Shown here piece after piece: positions 1 through 10,235 of a stretch of DNA of 35,847 nucleotides (positions within the stretch are counted from its first letter, which is position 1; every line of letters begins with the position of its first letter). Below the pieces are notes generated by a model. The model was not told the DNA's origin. It saw only the letters and a program-made list of their open reading frames with translations, and did no database searches. Both the position numbers and the translations under genes were made by a program. The DNA is from Gnetum montanum. Taxonomy: Eukaryota; Streptophyta; Gnetopsida; Gnetales; Gnetaceae. The stretch is taken from assembly GCA_015680685.1 (NCBI GenBank), contig MNCI01006882.1, forward strand, positions 270,004 to 305,850, read 5' to 3'.

Positions 1-374
1 GCTGCAAGGTTTATCCAAACAAGTTCGTCTTTATTGCCGTACACAACTTGGGTTCAGGTTACAAGCTGCTCGAATAAAGAGCCGTTCACTCTAGGACTCC
101 TACTGCGGGCACATGGGGAAAAATTCTAACTCTAGAGTGATCAATCTGCCAGAGCTTCGCTACACTAGCCAGGATTGGGAAATGAAGGGAGTGCCGCCTC
201 TTATTTATAGAAATGACGGTAGGACGCGATATCGCATACGCGATATCGCAGGGTAAGACGTGATATCGCGTACGCAATATTGCATGGGATCCGATATCGT
301 GGTGGCCGCGATATCATGGTGGCCGCGATATCGCGTACGCAATATCGCGGCCCAGTGCAAGTCGCGTCTCATCA
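1..374 (-). mobile_element. Element A 3' LTR (partial, runs off window start)
   Basis: Reverse-strand LTR. Read on the minus strand it begins TGATGAGACGCG at 374 and continues past base 1. It closely resembles the start of the LTRs at 16564 and 21861: an array of GATATC palindromes, then a TATA box (plus-strand ttatttatag near 200-209), then a block with the shared words CTTTATTCGAGC and AATAAAGACGAAC. Just outside it lies a purine-rich stretch (376-390, reverse GGGCCCATGATTAT), the expected polypurine tract position of a 3' LTR. The gag frame of the element ends on the first bases of this LTR. Confidence 0.85.
224..356. repeat. Array of CGCGATATCGCG palindromes in the A 3' LTR
   Basis: About eight copies of GATATC or one-step variants (AATATT, AATATC) occur in 130 bases, usually as CGCGATATCGCG or TACGCGATATCGC. 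Each copy is self-complementary. The array lies directly upstream of the LTR TATA box in the direction of transcription, so it is in U3, where promoter or enhancer sequences lie. The variants are explained by C-to-T change at CpG on either strand (CG to TG or CA). Confidence 0.85.
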
Positions 375-1510
375 ATAATCATGGGCCCTTGTTGATCTTT
401 GGGCATGTTGAGATTTTTCAGCATTCTCCCGTTTAGCCATTTCTCCTTCTTCTCTTGCTACCCGCTTGATAAGCTCTTGGAATTGATGGGTTCGTAGTTC
501 GTATAGTTGACCTTGGGCATACATCCCTAGGGTCTCCCTTGTTTCATTACAGAGCCATCTATGATATGGTACATTAGCCTTTCCTCAAAGAACCCATGGC
601 CTGGGCAGTTGTTTAACAATGCATAATATCTTTCGAAGGCCATGTCCAAGGGTTCATGTTGCGCTTGTTTCCACTCTTGGATTTGTCTCCTTAAGGCTGG
701 CACTCTTGCATAGGTTTGATATCTGTCATTAAACAGTTCCACCATTTTCGGCCAATGTTGAATTGATTTTGGTTTTAAAGACATATACCATACTTTTGCT
801 TGGCCAACGAATGTTAGAGGAAAGAGCTTAAGTTTTTGCCATCCATTATCAATGTTTTTCCATGCATAAGCATTGTAGAAGGCTTGTAAATGTTGTTGCA
901 GATCTAATTCATAGCCTCTTGAGAACTTGGGAAAGTTGTTTAAGTCAAGCCTGGGTAGATGGCTTTCTTTGTGATGCTTGCAGGATATTCGAACGACCTC
1001 TTGTATAGGCATTAGGCTCTTAGTGGTCAACAGGGGTTCATTGTCACTAAGTGGGTTGTGAGTTTGTGCGTTGGGACAATGTTGTCCTTATTCATGTTGG
1101 CATTCTTGATTTTCTTTGTGAGCTCAATTTTTAGTTCTACACCAATCCCTTGAAAGATAATCATTCATGTCACAATCTGATGTTGAAGGAGCAGAGGAAG
1201 AGAGGGAATTTTAAAACTCATTATGACTTTTGTAAGTCTTCCAATCATCCCCAAATAAGTTCTTATTAGTTATCGAGAAGGTCCTAGGCCTTTCGGACCT
1301 CCTTATTCTATGGGATGTCTCATCCTTACTAGAGGTGTTAGAGTTGGATGACGAAAGTCTTTGAGTATCGTTGGGATGTTCATGAACGTAGGGGACTCCT
1401 GCATAAGGTTGAGTACTCCAAACTTTATCTTCATCATCATATAATTTTTTGGTTCTCCAATGAATTTCCTTACTTGTTGTTGCGTTGTTAGAGTCTTGTG
1501 AGAGAGACAT
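372..1510 (-). pseudogene. Element A gag (gag-only LTR element)
   Basis: One minus-strand frame from ATG at 1510 to about 527 holds a Retrotrans_gag-like protein. The N-terminal part is polar and Ser/Thr rich (99 residues), followed by three in-frame stops between 1030 and 1213. Next comes a well preserved 167-residue stretch with typical gag words such as FPLTFVGQAKVWYMSL, FNDRYQ and EPLDMAFERYYALLNNCPGHG (resembling the Athila-type CPHHG motif). After a frameshift near 520 the C-terminal tail (LYELRTHQFQELIKR, Lys/Glu rich) runs on to a TGA that overlaps the first bases of the 3' LTR. No zinc knuckle, protease, RT or integrase follows, and there is no room for them. The element therefore looks like a terminal-repeat element with gag only, dependent on pol supplied elsewhere. 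Gag coats element RNA into virus-like particles in the cytoplasm. Confidence 0.8.
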
Positions 1511-1624
1511 TGTTATGAGTGGTGTGTGACTTAATTAAAATTAATTTCTTTTCTAAGAGATATATCGTGAATACTTTGTTATAGCGATCTTGTGTGATAT
1601 AACTAATCTAGATAACTAGCACCG

Positions 1625-1642
1625 TCCCTGGCAACAACACCA
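1625..1642 (-). other. Element A primer-binding site (tRNA-Asp type)
   Basis: On the minus strand the bases just after the 5' LTR read TTGGTGTTGTTGCCAGGGAC. Plant tRNA-Asp 3' ends give TGGCGCCGTTGCCGGGGA as the complementary primer site. The four differences in the core are all C-to-T or G-to-A, as expected from decay of methylated DNA. The site starts one base beyond the LTR CA end. Confidence 0.8.
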
Positions 1643-1643
1643 A

Positions 1644-2501
1644 TGATGAGTGGCGAGGTACCCCTACACTCAACCATACAAATACGAGAATTTCACGCAT
1701 GATCCATCTAGACTAGTATTTTCTTTGTCATGTATGGTTTAGTCTAGAGTGAGGTGTATGATGTAGTTTCTAAGCTAGTGCTACTCTTGGAGGCAATGGA
1801 AAATAACTTTAATTAAGTTAGGAGGAAAAGGCAGAGAGAGTCTAAGCTAGCCTAAGTGCGATAAGCATCCATTCCTTAATCATCCGTACACATCTTAGAC
1901 CTCGTGCATGACTACTACTAGGATTACCAAGCACAGATCCTAGGTACACTACTGGGTTACCAAGTAGTCACACTTGAATGCTCATGATTAAGTTGTACTC
2001 ATTCCATGTTTAAGGAGTTTAGGGTGAAGAGATATTAACTATGAAAGCAATAAATAACAATAACAATTAAATAATTAAACTAAGTGAATGCTACAATGAT
2101 GAAGTAATCTCAATCTTTATTTCTGGTCATGTGCGTGTCCAAGTACGTCACACTCGAATAAAGGTGCCGTACAATTACAATCATCACACTACGAGCATGC
2201 ACTGGGAGAAAAAGGGTTGAGAGGAAAAACTGACAAAAATATCTACTCTAATACTAACTAACTCTTTAAAAACTAACTATTTTCCATGTGCCCCATTGTG
2301 TATTTATAGGCTCACATGGGAACCACGATATTGCGTATGCGATATCATGGGTGTGATATCAGGGGTCTAATATCAGGACTCATCAGATATTAGGGGTCTG
2401 ATATCAGCACCTAGTTAACAAGGGTCTAATATCAACACCTAGTTAATAAGGGTCTGATATCAAGGGTTCGATATCAGCACCTAACAAACCACGATTCATC
2501 A
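1644..2501 (-). mobile_element. Element A 5' LTR
   Basis: 858-base LTR in reverse orientation: minus strand begins TGATGAATCG at 2501 and ends CCACTCATCA at 1644, followed by the primer-binding site. The last 60 bases (GTATGGTTGAGTGTAGGGG) match the ends of the other LTRs in this window. The rest is strongly diverged from the 3' LTR at 1-374: the U3 repeat is TGATATCAGACCC-like instead of CGCGATATCGCG, and R/U5 match only in short words. A TATA box (reverse TATAAATA, near 2302-2310) follows the U3 array. The bases flanking the outer end (2502-2506, cataa) would be the target-site copy, but the other end is outside the window. Confidence 0.8.
2322..2490. repeat. U3 array of TGATATCAGACCC-type repeats
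   Basis: Plus-strand copies of GGGTCTGATATCA or GGGTCTAATATCA occur about eight times, some within a longer unit containing AGCACCTAGTTAA. The GATATC core is shared with the CGCGATATCGCG arrays of the B-type LTRs, but the flanking bases differ. It lies directly upstream of the LTR TATA box. Confidence 0.75.
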
Positions 2502-2626
2502 CATAATATCTAGATTTAGTATTTGAAGGTGATTTAATTATGAAGTGAACCTACTTTAGCATTATTAGTATAGGAGCCTAGTTTTATTGTTACTTCGAAA
2601 TTGGCTAAGAATTTTGTTAGTTTTAG

Positions 2627-3714
2627 ATGGCATCTAGGAAGAAATAGGTACAAGCTTTGAATCAAGACATGGATAACATGAAGTCTACCTTCTAGATGAT
2701 GGTTGCTTTGTAAGATGAAAACAATGCAAAGGTGGATAGACATGCTAGTCCTAGCCATATTCCAACACGCAGAGGAGATGAGCATGCACATTCAGATGAA
2801 GAAGTTTTACAACTAGGTGGAGATGGAGTGGATGAAAATGAAGGATAATCCAACTATGAAAGTGTAGGAAATCATTAGCTAAGGACTCCAATGAGAGGAA
2901 ATCCTATTCCTCATATGAGAACTCCAAGGATTTCAGTAGTGTTTAACGCTACTTCTTCATGCAAGCTAGATGAGGAAGATGAGGCAAGGCTTTCTAGAGT
3001 ATTTAGAAATGCTGAAAGACTTCCATACATAGAGTTGAAGAACTATCAATGATTTAGATGGAAATAATGCTCTTTCAAGTTGAATTAAAATACTTGAGAA
3101 TGATTTTTAATTCGAAGAGATACCAAATAACTTGAGGGTACCTATTGCTGAATCCAAATTAGAAGGTATGACTTCTACTTGGTGGGAAAAGGAGTTCCAA
3201 GATTATGAAATATCAAATGATCAACCTATTAGAAATTGTGATCTAATAAGATATAGGTTGAAGAGAAAGTTTGAATAGTCTCATCAAAGATAAGAAATCA
3301 TGATGAAGTTGAAATTCCTAAGGCAAGGTGACAAGGATGTCAAAGAATTTTACATCGAATTTTGAGATTTATTCCATAAAGTAAGGTTAACTAGAAGGAG
3401 TATGAATAGGCTTCAATCATTTTAGGAGGTTCCAAAATGGCATACCATCAAGAGTTATCCTCTTATGAGCCACAAACTCTTGATGAGGCTTATGATTTAG
3501 CACTCAAGGTTGAGAAGAAATTAGGTGGATTCAAAAATAGGAGCAAACAAACTTCTAAGGGGAAGGAGAAGGGATTTAGATTTGATAAGGTATCCAAGTC
3601 CAAATCTAAAGAAAAGGAGGGTAGCCAAAATAAGAAGATTGAAAGAGGTGATGAGAAGGGCAAAGCTAAGAAGGACCAAGGCAAGGTGAGGCAAAGGTCA
3701 AGGTAGTAGCTCAT
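2627..3714 (+). pseudogene. Element F gag, Ty3/gypsy type (decayed)
   Basis: Plus-strand relic of a Ty3/gypsy gag. From ATG 2627 (MASRKK) the frame is full of stops and shifts, but the Retrotrans_gag signature is clear near 3150-3420: KLEGMTSTWWEKEFQDYE, then RYRLKRKFE and KFLRQGDKDVKEFYIEF. The last 89 residues (3437-3706) are open: an alpha-helical EPQTLDEAYDLALKVEKKL segment and then a very Lys/Glu/Ser-rich basic tail. Many stops sit where CAG, CAA or CGA would restore a sensible residue (for example the two stops near 3280-3295), so the decay looks driven by C-to-T change. A damaged CCHC knuckle follows. The 5' LTR of this element is not in the window; element A separates it from whatever lies to the left. 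Confidence 0.75.
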
Positions 3715-3718
3715 AAAA

Positions 3719-3805
3719 AATTTAGTGCTTTAAATATGAAGAATGGAGACATAAGTAGTGGAAATGTTCATTTCACAAGGTAGCCAAGGACAAAGATGTG
3801 TAAAC
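3719..3805 (+). pseudogene. Element F zinc knuckle (damaged)
   Basis: The frame reads CFKYEEWRHK-stop-WKC, a CX2CX4HX4C knuckle in which the second Cys has become Tyr (TGT to TAT) and one codon has become TAG. Position between gag and protease is as in Ty3/gypsy polyproteins. The knuckle normally binds element RNA. Confidence 0.6.
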
Positions 3806-3982
3806 CATGGAGGTGAAGGAGACATTAAGCCAAGCTCCTTAGAGAGGTAATCCTGATGCTCTAAAAATTAAATATGTTTCTAAATTAAATTCTTGTGCAT
3901 TCATGGGGAATGTTAATAGAGGAGATCATCATGATAGGAATTTTTTTGTTTTAGATTGGGATTAGTTGTTTGCTTACTAGGG

Positions 3983-4224
3983 AATTGATTCATATTTGGA
4001 TTGATGGGGGAGCCCAAGAAAATGTTATTTCTTCTAAGGCAGTTGCTAGATTGGGTTTGGTAACTAATCCTCATTTGAGACCCTATAAGATACATTAGTT
4101 GTCTAGAGATTTTTCCCCAAAGCTGAGGGAACAATATACTTTAAAATTTTAAATTGAAAGTTTTCATGATGTTGTGAAGTATGATGTGCTTCTAATAGAT
4201 TGTGTTGATGCAATGCTTGGTAGA
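3983..4224 (+). pseudogene. Element F retropepsin-like protease (truncated)
   Basis: Plus-strand frame with FIWIDGGAQENVISSKAVAR, then LGLVTNPHLRPYKIH, YDVLLIDCVDAMLGR. This is the RVP_2 / retropepsin pattern of Ty3/gypsy elements: a catalytic D-x-G (here IDGG), a PHPRPYKL-like strand and a terminal (L)LGR(P). Two in-frame stops (4096 region and 4150 region) show it is dead. The domain is cut exactly at its LGR end by the LTR starting at 4225; the RT and integrase of this element are not in the window. Confidence 0.75.
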
Positions 4225-5184
4225 TGTTAAACCCCCAATTGCCCCAGCTTTGCAATAAAAACTTATCTTATTTTTGTTTTTTTACTGTTTTAGTATATCG
4301 AAGTACATCGATTTCATTGATGCCCAATGATATGAACTAATTGTTTCGTTAAGTTTGTGTTATCGTAGGATGTCACAGGATCAACAAGAATCAATGAGTA
4401 TATTGATTAGGATTGAGAAGTTCGATATATTCTAAAGAAAACTATATTGATCCACATCACCTAAAGTGAGATGGATTGACCCAAATCTTATCGATTTTTG
4501 TAGCATTCGTGATAAAAGTCGATATCATCTAACAAAAGGAGAATGTACTCACCATGGAATTTGGATATCGATTTGCACCACTAGCATGATACAAATCAAC
4601 TATAGAAAGATATCATCAACGTGATACAATTCAATACCATTGTATGAATCTTCATTAATTTCCTCGATGAATATCAATATGTCCAAATTATGACATTTTT
4701 CTAATTATAATGAAAGTTCTTCAAGTATATATGGAAGAGCTCAAAACCCAAGATGAGAGGATTCAATACCTAGGAAAAACCCATGTCAAGTTGAAATCAA
4801 TCTCCAAATTTTCCTTTAAACAAAGTATCAACTGAGGATTTGTTAAGCCTTATGGTAACTATCAATCATTGGAGTCCATTGTTGGGCTATTGAGGTTGTT
4901 GCACTATGGAAACAGGAAGGCGGAATCATAGATTAGGTGAAGTCTCCTTTGTAATTCTCATAATCTATGCTTGTATTTCATGAGTTCAATTTGATTTATG
5001 ATTTTACTTATGAGTGATAGTCTTATGTGTGGGATTTGATTGGATTTGATCCTAATTATTTTGTCTTGATGATTTCTTTAACTTTGAACCATTTCTCCAT
5101 AGATACAACTCACGAGTTGGTCACAGATGATGTGACATTGCTGTAACAAAGGTAGTCTAGCACCAAATTTTGGCTAGCTTGTCA
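4225..5184 (+). mobile_element. Element G 5' LTR
   Basis: 960-base LTR inserted into element F protease. It begins TGTTAAACCCCC and ends GCTTGTCA, the TG...CA form, and is followed three bases later by a primer-binding site. It contains several GATATC or ATCGAT words (for example near 4520, 4565, 4610), a possible TATA box (agtatatatgg, about 4716-4726) and a T-rich, AAT-rich downstream half. No second copy of this LTR is in the window, so element G is truncated or continues in rearranged form. Confidence 0.7.
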
Positions 5185-5187
5185 AAT

Positions 5188-5205
5188 TGGTGCCATTGTT
5201 GGGGA
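5188..5205 (+). other. Element G primer-binding site (tRNA-Asp type)
   Basis: TGGTGCCATTGTTGGGGA matches the tRNA-Asp primer site TGGCGCCGTTGCCGGGGA except for four C/T or G/A changes. This fixes the right edge and orientation of the LTR to its left. Confidence 0.8.
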
Positions 5206-6179
5206 GGCCGATAGAGTCAATCATCATTAAGGGTTTAGTATGTTTTTCAGATTTCATTTTAGAATTTAAGAAAAAGCTTCTAAAAAGGGATGCATCCTTT
5301 TCATTTTTTATTAGTAGTATTAGAAATGGTTTCTTTTAATTGTTTTTCTTGTAAGAAGAAAACTAAAAATATTAAAAATAAGGAAAAAGTACAATCACAA
5401 GAATCAGTTCCCTTAATTCCCAAAGTGATGAAAAAATTGCAATCAAGGAAGTAATCGTAGAAGCGATTAAGTCTATTTGCAAATTTTTAGGATTAATTTC
5501 TCATGAATGTGCCAAAGAAGAGTGTGCTTGTTAAATGAAACTAGCTAAGAAACACAAAAATCCAACATGAATTCAACCTCCTAGGAACATTGCTAGTTAT
5601 TATAAACGTACCTGAACTAATGTAAAACAAACCCAAGAGGAACAAGGACAACCTAGCTCTATAAGACAAATTCCTATTCCATCAACCTCCCTTAAGAAAC
5701 AAAGAAGTTCAAATAGTAACAAAGAAGGAAACTCAATAGAAATTCTTAACCAAGAGAAATCAAAAAAACAATTTCCATTTTCCACATCTTTAAACCCTCT
5801 CTTTGATATACTAAATATCAAAATGCAAACCACAAATCCAACCATAGTGGCAGGTTCTCAAAATTTGAACCTTAGCCAAATATTGAGCAACATGTCCACT
5901 ATAGGAGAAACCACCCAACTGGTAAGTCCATTAAAAATTCAAACTACCATCACTTCAATAACTGCTTCTATTTCTATACCAAGTCCTATTGTGACTCCAA
6001 TTGTGGCTACTACTTTTATAATTGGGTCTCCTTCACATCATACATCCATTCCAATTTCATATGGTTCAATTCCTTTTTCTTTTAGAAGCATAGGCTCTAA
6101 TATCCCATTTGGACAAGCTTATCAAGGACAAACTCTAGATGACTTAAGAAATCAAAGAACAAAAAATTACACTATGTAA
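5206..6179 (+). pseudogene. Element G leader and putative gag start
   Basis: Sequence downstream of the element G primer site. The longest frame is 118 codons (5823-6179): Thr/Ser/Ile/Pro rich with TPIVATTFIIGSPS and a C-terminal FGQAYQGQTLDDLRNQR. It resembles the low-complexity N-terminal linkers of plant Ty3/gypsy gag proteins but has no diagnostic domain. Homology to a transposon is inferred from position only. The element seems to end near 6180, where composition changes to A-rich sequence. Confidence 0.4.
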
Positions 6180-6560
6180 CCCCTTATATAAACTAAACAA
6201 CAATACAAATACCCCTTGTATAATAAAACAACCTAAATAAATTCTATTGTTACCTTTCTTTCTAAAAAACAAAAACTACAATATATACCCTTAAACACAA
6301 ATAAACTACAATACATGTACGCATCATATAAATTAATCTAAAAAAATACTAATAGCCAACATTAAACAAATCAAAAAACCAAAAACACTATAAAAAATGT
6401 TTATTCTTATAAGTGTACTCTCTAGCCTTCTAGCATTCAAAAATTTTTGGCCAAAGAGTCAGGTGCTATGCATAGTCTTGTCCAACGTCCTTAATGCAAC
6501 TAAGCCAATATCTTCTAACTCATTCTTAGAAGTGTTTTGAGGTTAACTTAAAAGTCAAAG
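6180..6560. other. A-rich sequence, no gene seen
   Basis: Starts with A/C-rich DNA (cccttatataaactaaac, then repeated acaaaaact and ctacaatac words) and passes into ordinary sequence near 6420. No protein similarity, LTR ends or RNA gene recognised. Confidence 0.4.
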
Positions 6561-6979
6561 CTTGATTGATTATCTCATATATAGATTATATATAATCCAA
6601 TCATCTGAATTAAGGCAAACCATCATAGGTCGCTTGGTCATCGTTGAGAGTCACAGGGAATGTGGGTTTTGTAAGTCACCTCGAAAGCGACGTTACGTCA
6701 TTAGTGACAGATTTTTGGGCGCAAAATCCTCTCTGAAACATTTCACACATCACAGCCACATCACCGGATGTAAAGTTGTTCCACTCTTGAATAGAATCTT
6801 AATATTATTTAACTGAGTTTTTAATCAGATGTCATGGGATGCAAGATCATATTGCAGACAGCGGCCACCTATCCCCTTTCATCTTTCATCTCATCATGTC
6901 TGTCCCTTTTCATCTCATGCATACCTTATCTGAAGTCATTTAACGTTACAATCAGTATTGGCACAAACAAGAGTTACGA

Positions 6980-7580
6980 ACATTTTGGATCCCTCTTTTC
7001 CAACATATTTGGAAATTTCCGACACTTCTGGTGTCTCTCCACTATGGTCTACCTATTGGTAAATGTTTAGAATATCTGGAGATTCCCAATCCCAATTGCC
7101 CTCTATGTGGTGGACAAGATAACTTTGTCCATGTATTTTGGCATTGTCCCTTTGCTCAGCATGTGTGGCAGTGGGCTTTCAAAGTTTTTCCATCATACAA
7201 GCTATCTCAAGAGAATGCTATATTCGGATTCTTGAACATTACTTCGGCTAATCTTAATTTTCTGTGGAAAGTTATTACGCCTACTATATGCAATGTTCTA
7301 TTTCAAAAGATAGATTATTCTAATAAATATTTGCTCACCAGGTTGGAGAAGTTATTCTATTTCAAAAGATAGATTATTCTAATAAATGTTTACTCACCAG
7401 GTTGGAGAAGTTGCAGATCTTTTCAATTGGTTCATCTCTTGCAGCTATGGGAAAGACTTGTGTGTTAATCTCTGCAAGGAAGCTTGCCTTTTTCGTTATG
7501 TGGAGTCACCATTGGAACTCTCTCTATCCTTAATTAAGAGCTCTTTGCCTCATCTAATTCTAAGTCATTCTATTTTGTAA
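6980..7580 (+). pseudogene. LINE-like remnant with RT zinc-binding domain
   Basis: The plus-strand frame from 7031 reads MSLHYGLPIGKCLEYLEIPN, then CPLCGG, D, FVHVFWHCPFAQHVW. This is the zf-RVT pattern (C-x2-C, then H-x3-HC followed by a Trp) found after the reverse transcriptase of plant non-LTR retrotransposons and the many related RNase-H-like proteins of plant genomes. The preceding helix (LHYGLPIGKCL) fits the usual LLHDRLPTKDRL motif. After VFPSYKLSQEN the frame stops at 7372 inside a 59-base tandem duplication, and a second frame (7386-7580) continues. No RT motifs are readable upstream, so only the C-terminal end is present. It lies about 430 bases upstream of the haemoglobin TATA box. 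Confidence 0.7.
7296..7412 (+). repeat. 59-base tandem duplication in the LINE remnant
   Basis: Two adjacent copies beginning ttctatttcaaaagataga and ending ggttggagaagtt, at 7296-7353 and 7355-7412, with only a few differences (for example aaatatttgctcacc versus aaatgtttactcacc). The duplication shifts the reading frame of the zf-RVT fragment. Confidence 0.9.
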
Positions 7581-7800
7581 CAAGCCAATATGTGTGGACA
7601 TTTGGTTGTGCCCCAACTTGGGTTTCCTCCTTTAATACTTCTTTATTTATAAGGCGTTTCCTGAATTTCATTCACAATGCTCTTAGCTTTCCCTTTCCCT
7701 TCCCCTTAACGCTATGACTCGCTGGGACTTATTCAGGTTATTGTAATTGATGCACCTTTAATTTCAATAAAACTTCTTTTCGGGTCCGACACCCCCGTAA
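7581..7800 (+). other. Probable 3' untranslated end of the LINE remnant
   Basis: C/T-rich sequence without ORF; contains an AATAAA (tttcaataaaactt, near 7764) as expected of a polyadenylated retroelement tail, followed by CGGGTCCGACACCCCCG. Assignment to the LINE is by position only. Confidence 0.35.
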
Positions 7801-7841
7801 GCGGCAATAATATTAGTAGGGCTGCATCTCTGCTGCATTTT

Positions 7842-7868
7842 CTGCATCAGCAATCTATGCTGATGCAG
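7842..7868. repeat. Perfect inverted repeat upstream of the haemoglobin gene
   Basis: CTGCATCAGC at 7842-7851 and its exact reverse complement GCTGATGCAG at 7859-7868, separated by seven bases. Further TGCTGCAT words lie just upstream (7822-7838). It is about 145 bases before the TATA box. It could be a protein-binding dyad or chance. Confidence 0.7.
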
Positions 7869-8011
7869 ACATTAGTGTTTTTGCTTCACTCTCTGGCATG
7901 TCAACAACCAAGAGAGCGGGCGGTTCACGAAAATCCAGAATGAGAAATAATAAATAAACAATGAGTTGCCCTGCCACCGCCTGCACCTTGACGTAGCAGG
8001 CGGCCGCGCGC

Positions 8012-8019
8012 TATTTAAA
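8012..8019 (+). promoter_or_regulatory. Haemoglobin gene TATA box
   Basis: TATTTAAA in a locally GC-rich setting (gcggccgcgcgc just before it), 159 bases before the start codon. Transcription would begin near 8043-8050. ACGT cores flank it (ttgacgtagc near 7987, acacgtag near 8019), the core of bZIP-type sites in plants. The leader 8045-8170 has no ATG before the start codon. Confidence 0.6.
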
Positions 8020-8170
8020 CACGTAGAGTAATTCCTCCGGAACTCCACAAAATTACAAGCAAGTAGCTCTACGTTACGCTGTGCCTCCCTTTCACTGACA
8101 GTCTGCAGAGCTTGCAGGGAATAGTAACAGGCAGCCTCTAATTTAAAAGATTTTGAAGTATCAAGCAGAC

Positions 8171-9418
<1,248 letters not shown>

Positions 9419-9540
9419 TCTGAACCTTATCCCGCAGATGCTCTGCCCTTCTATCTGTGTTTAAATGTTGTCACTACTCATCTATGCAGGGTGAACGCGT
9501 AACCATTAATGTATGTTTTTTCATTTACTTTCCTTTCCTC

Positions 9541-9840
9541 TCTCTCTCTGTTGACAGTTGAAACTGCAAGATGTGTGGATGTGGCTGCAACAGTTAAAAT
9601 TCTGGGTCTTATTGTGTGATTTTTTCTGTATTTGTAAATGCTTTTTTTTTGTTTGGTTACTTCTCTCCGTTCAGAGCTGAAACTGCGAGCTGTGTGGATG
9701 TAGCAGCAGCATTTAAAATTCTGTATCTTATTGTGTGATTTTATTTCTATGTAATGAAACATCCACTTAGAAGCCATTAGGCTATATCATGGTGTCGTTT
9801 CTATGTTTTGAAAATCTGCTGTTGAAAGTTGAAACTGATT
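9541..9840 (+). repeat. Repeated 3' flank of the haemoglobin gene
   Basis: A segment of about 90 bases occurs twice in direct orientation (about 9541-9630 and 9663-9752). Both copies contain GAAACTGC(A/G)AG, TGTGTGGATGT, TTAAAATTCTG and CTTATTGTGTGATTTT. A third fragment with gttgaaagttgaaactga lies near 9820-9838. The TTGTGTG and TGTA words followed by T-rich DNA resemble plant 3'-end processing signals, so this may be a duplicated poly(A) region. Confidence 0.85.
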
Positions 9841-10235
9841 TTTTACGTCAAGAGCCTGTGGCTGGGAAGGTTCAAAAACAGGGAGGGCTTACCACCGATA
9901 ATAACCGGTTTTATAATTAGTCAGGATGACTCTAACTGTCACTATTTATACATTAAAAAGTATTTATGTCATAATATAAATATTTCAGCCGTTGACTTCT
10001 CATAGAAACTACACGTACAATTGGTCGAAGCATATTGTTTAGGATTAGGCATTTCTCAATCTTCCTCTCGAGTAGCGCATTTTAATTTCAGCAAAGTCAA
10101 AGACAAAACATGCATTGCTATCAACCATTTACAGTTACCAGCAATTTTTTTATCAGCAAACAAGAATCATGTTAATCTTACCAGATAAAAACTATGTTAA
10201 TTCTAATAAATAAGAATAATGAAAATTAGTGGAAG
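9841..10235. other. Intergenic sequence, nothing recognised
   Basis: Ordinary AT-rich sequence following the haemoglobin 3' flank. No ORF over 60 codons, no LTR or TIR seen. Confidence 0.5.

Noticed and set aside
224-356. GATATC array as a CRISPR array
   Set aside because: Units are short palindromes with no unique spacers of constant length, inside an LTR of a plant element.
3490-3714. 74-codon minus-strand frame opposite element F gag tail
   Set aside because: Shadow of the Lys/Glu-rich gag tail (reads as Leu/Phe/Ser repeats).
5600-5845. 81-codon minus-strand frame
   Set aside because: No recognisable content; starts and stops within the element G leader and lies opposite its orientation.
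8153-8170. Upstream non-ATG start of the haemoglobin frame
   Set aside because: It begins at TTG; the ATG at 8171 gives the usual N-terminus and good start context.
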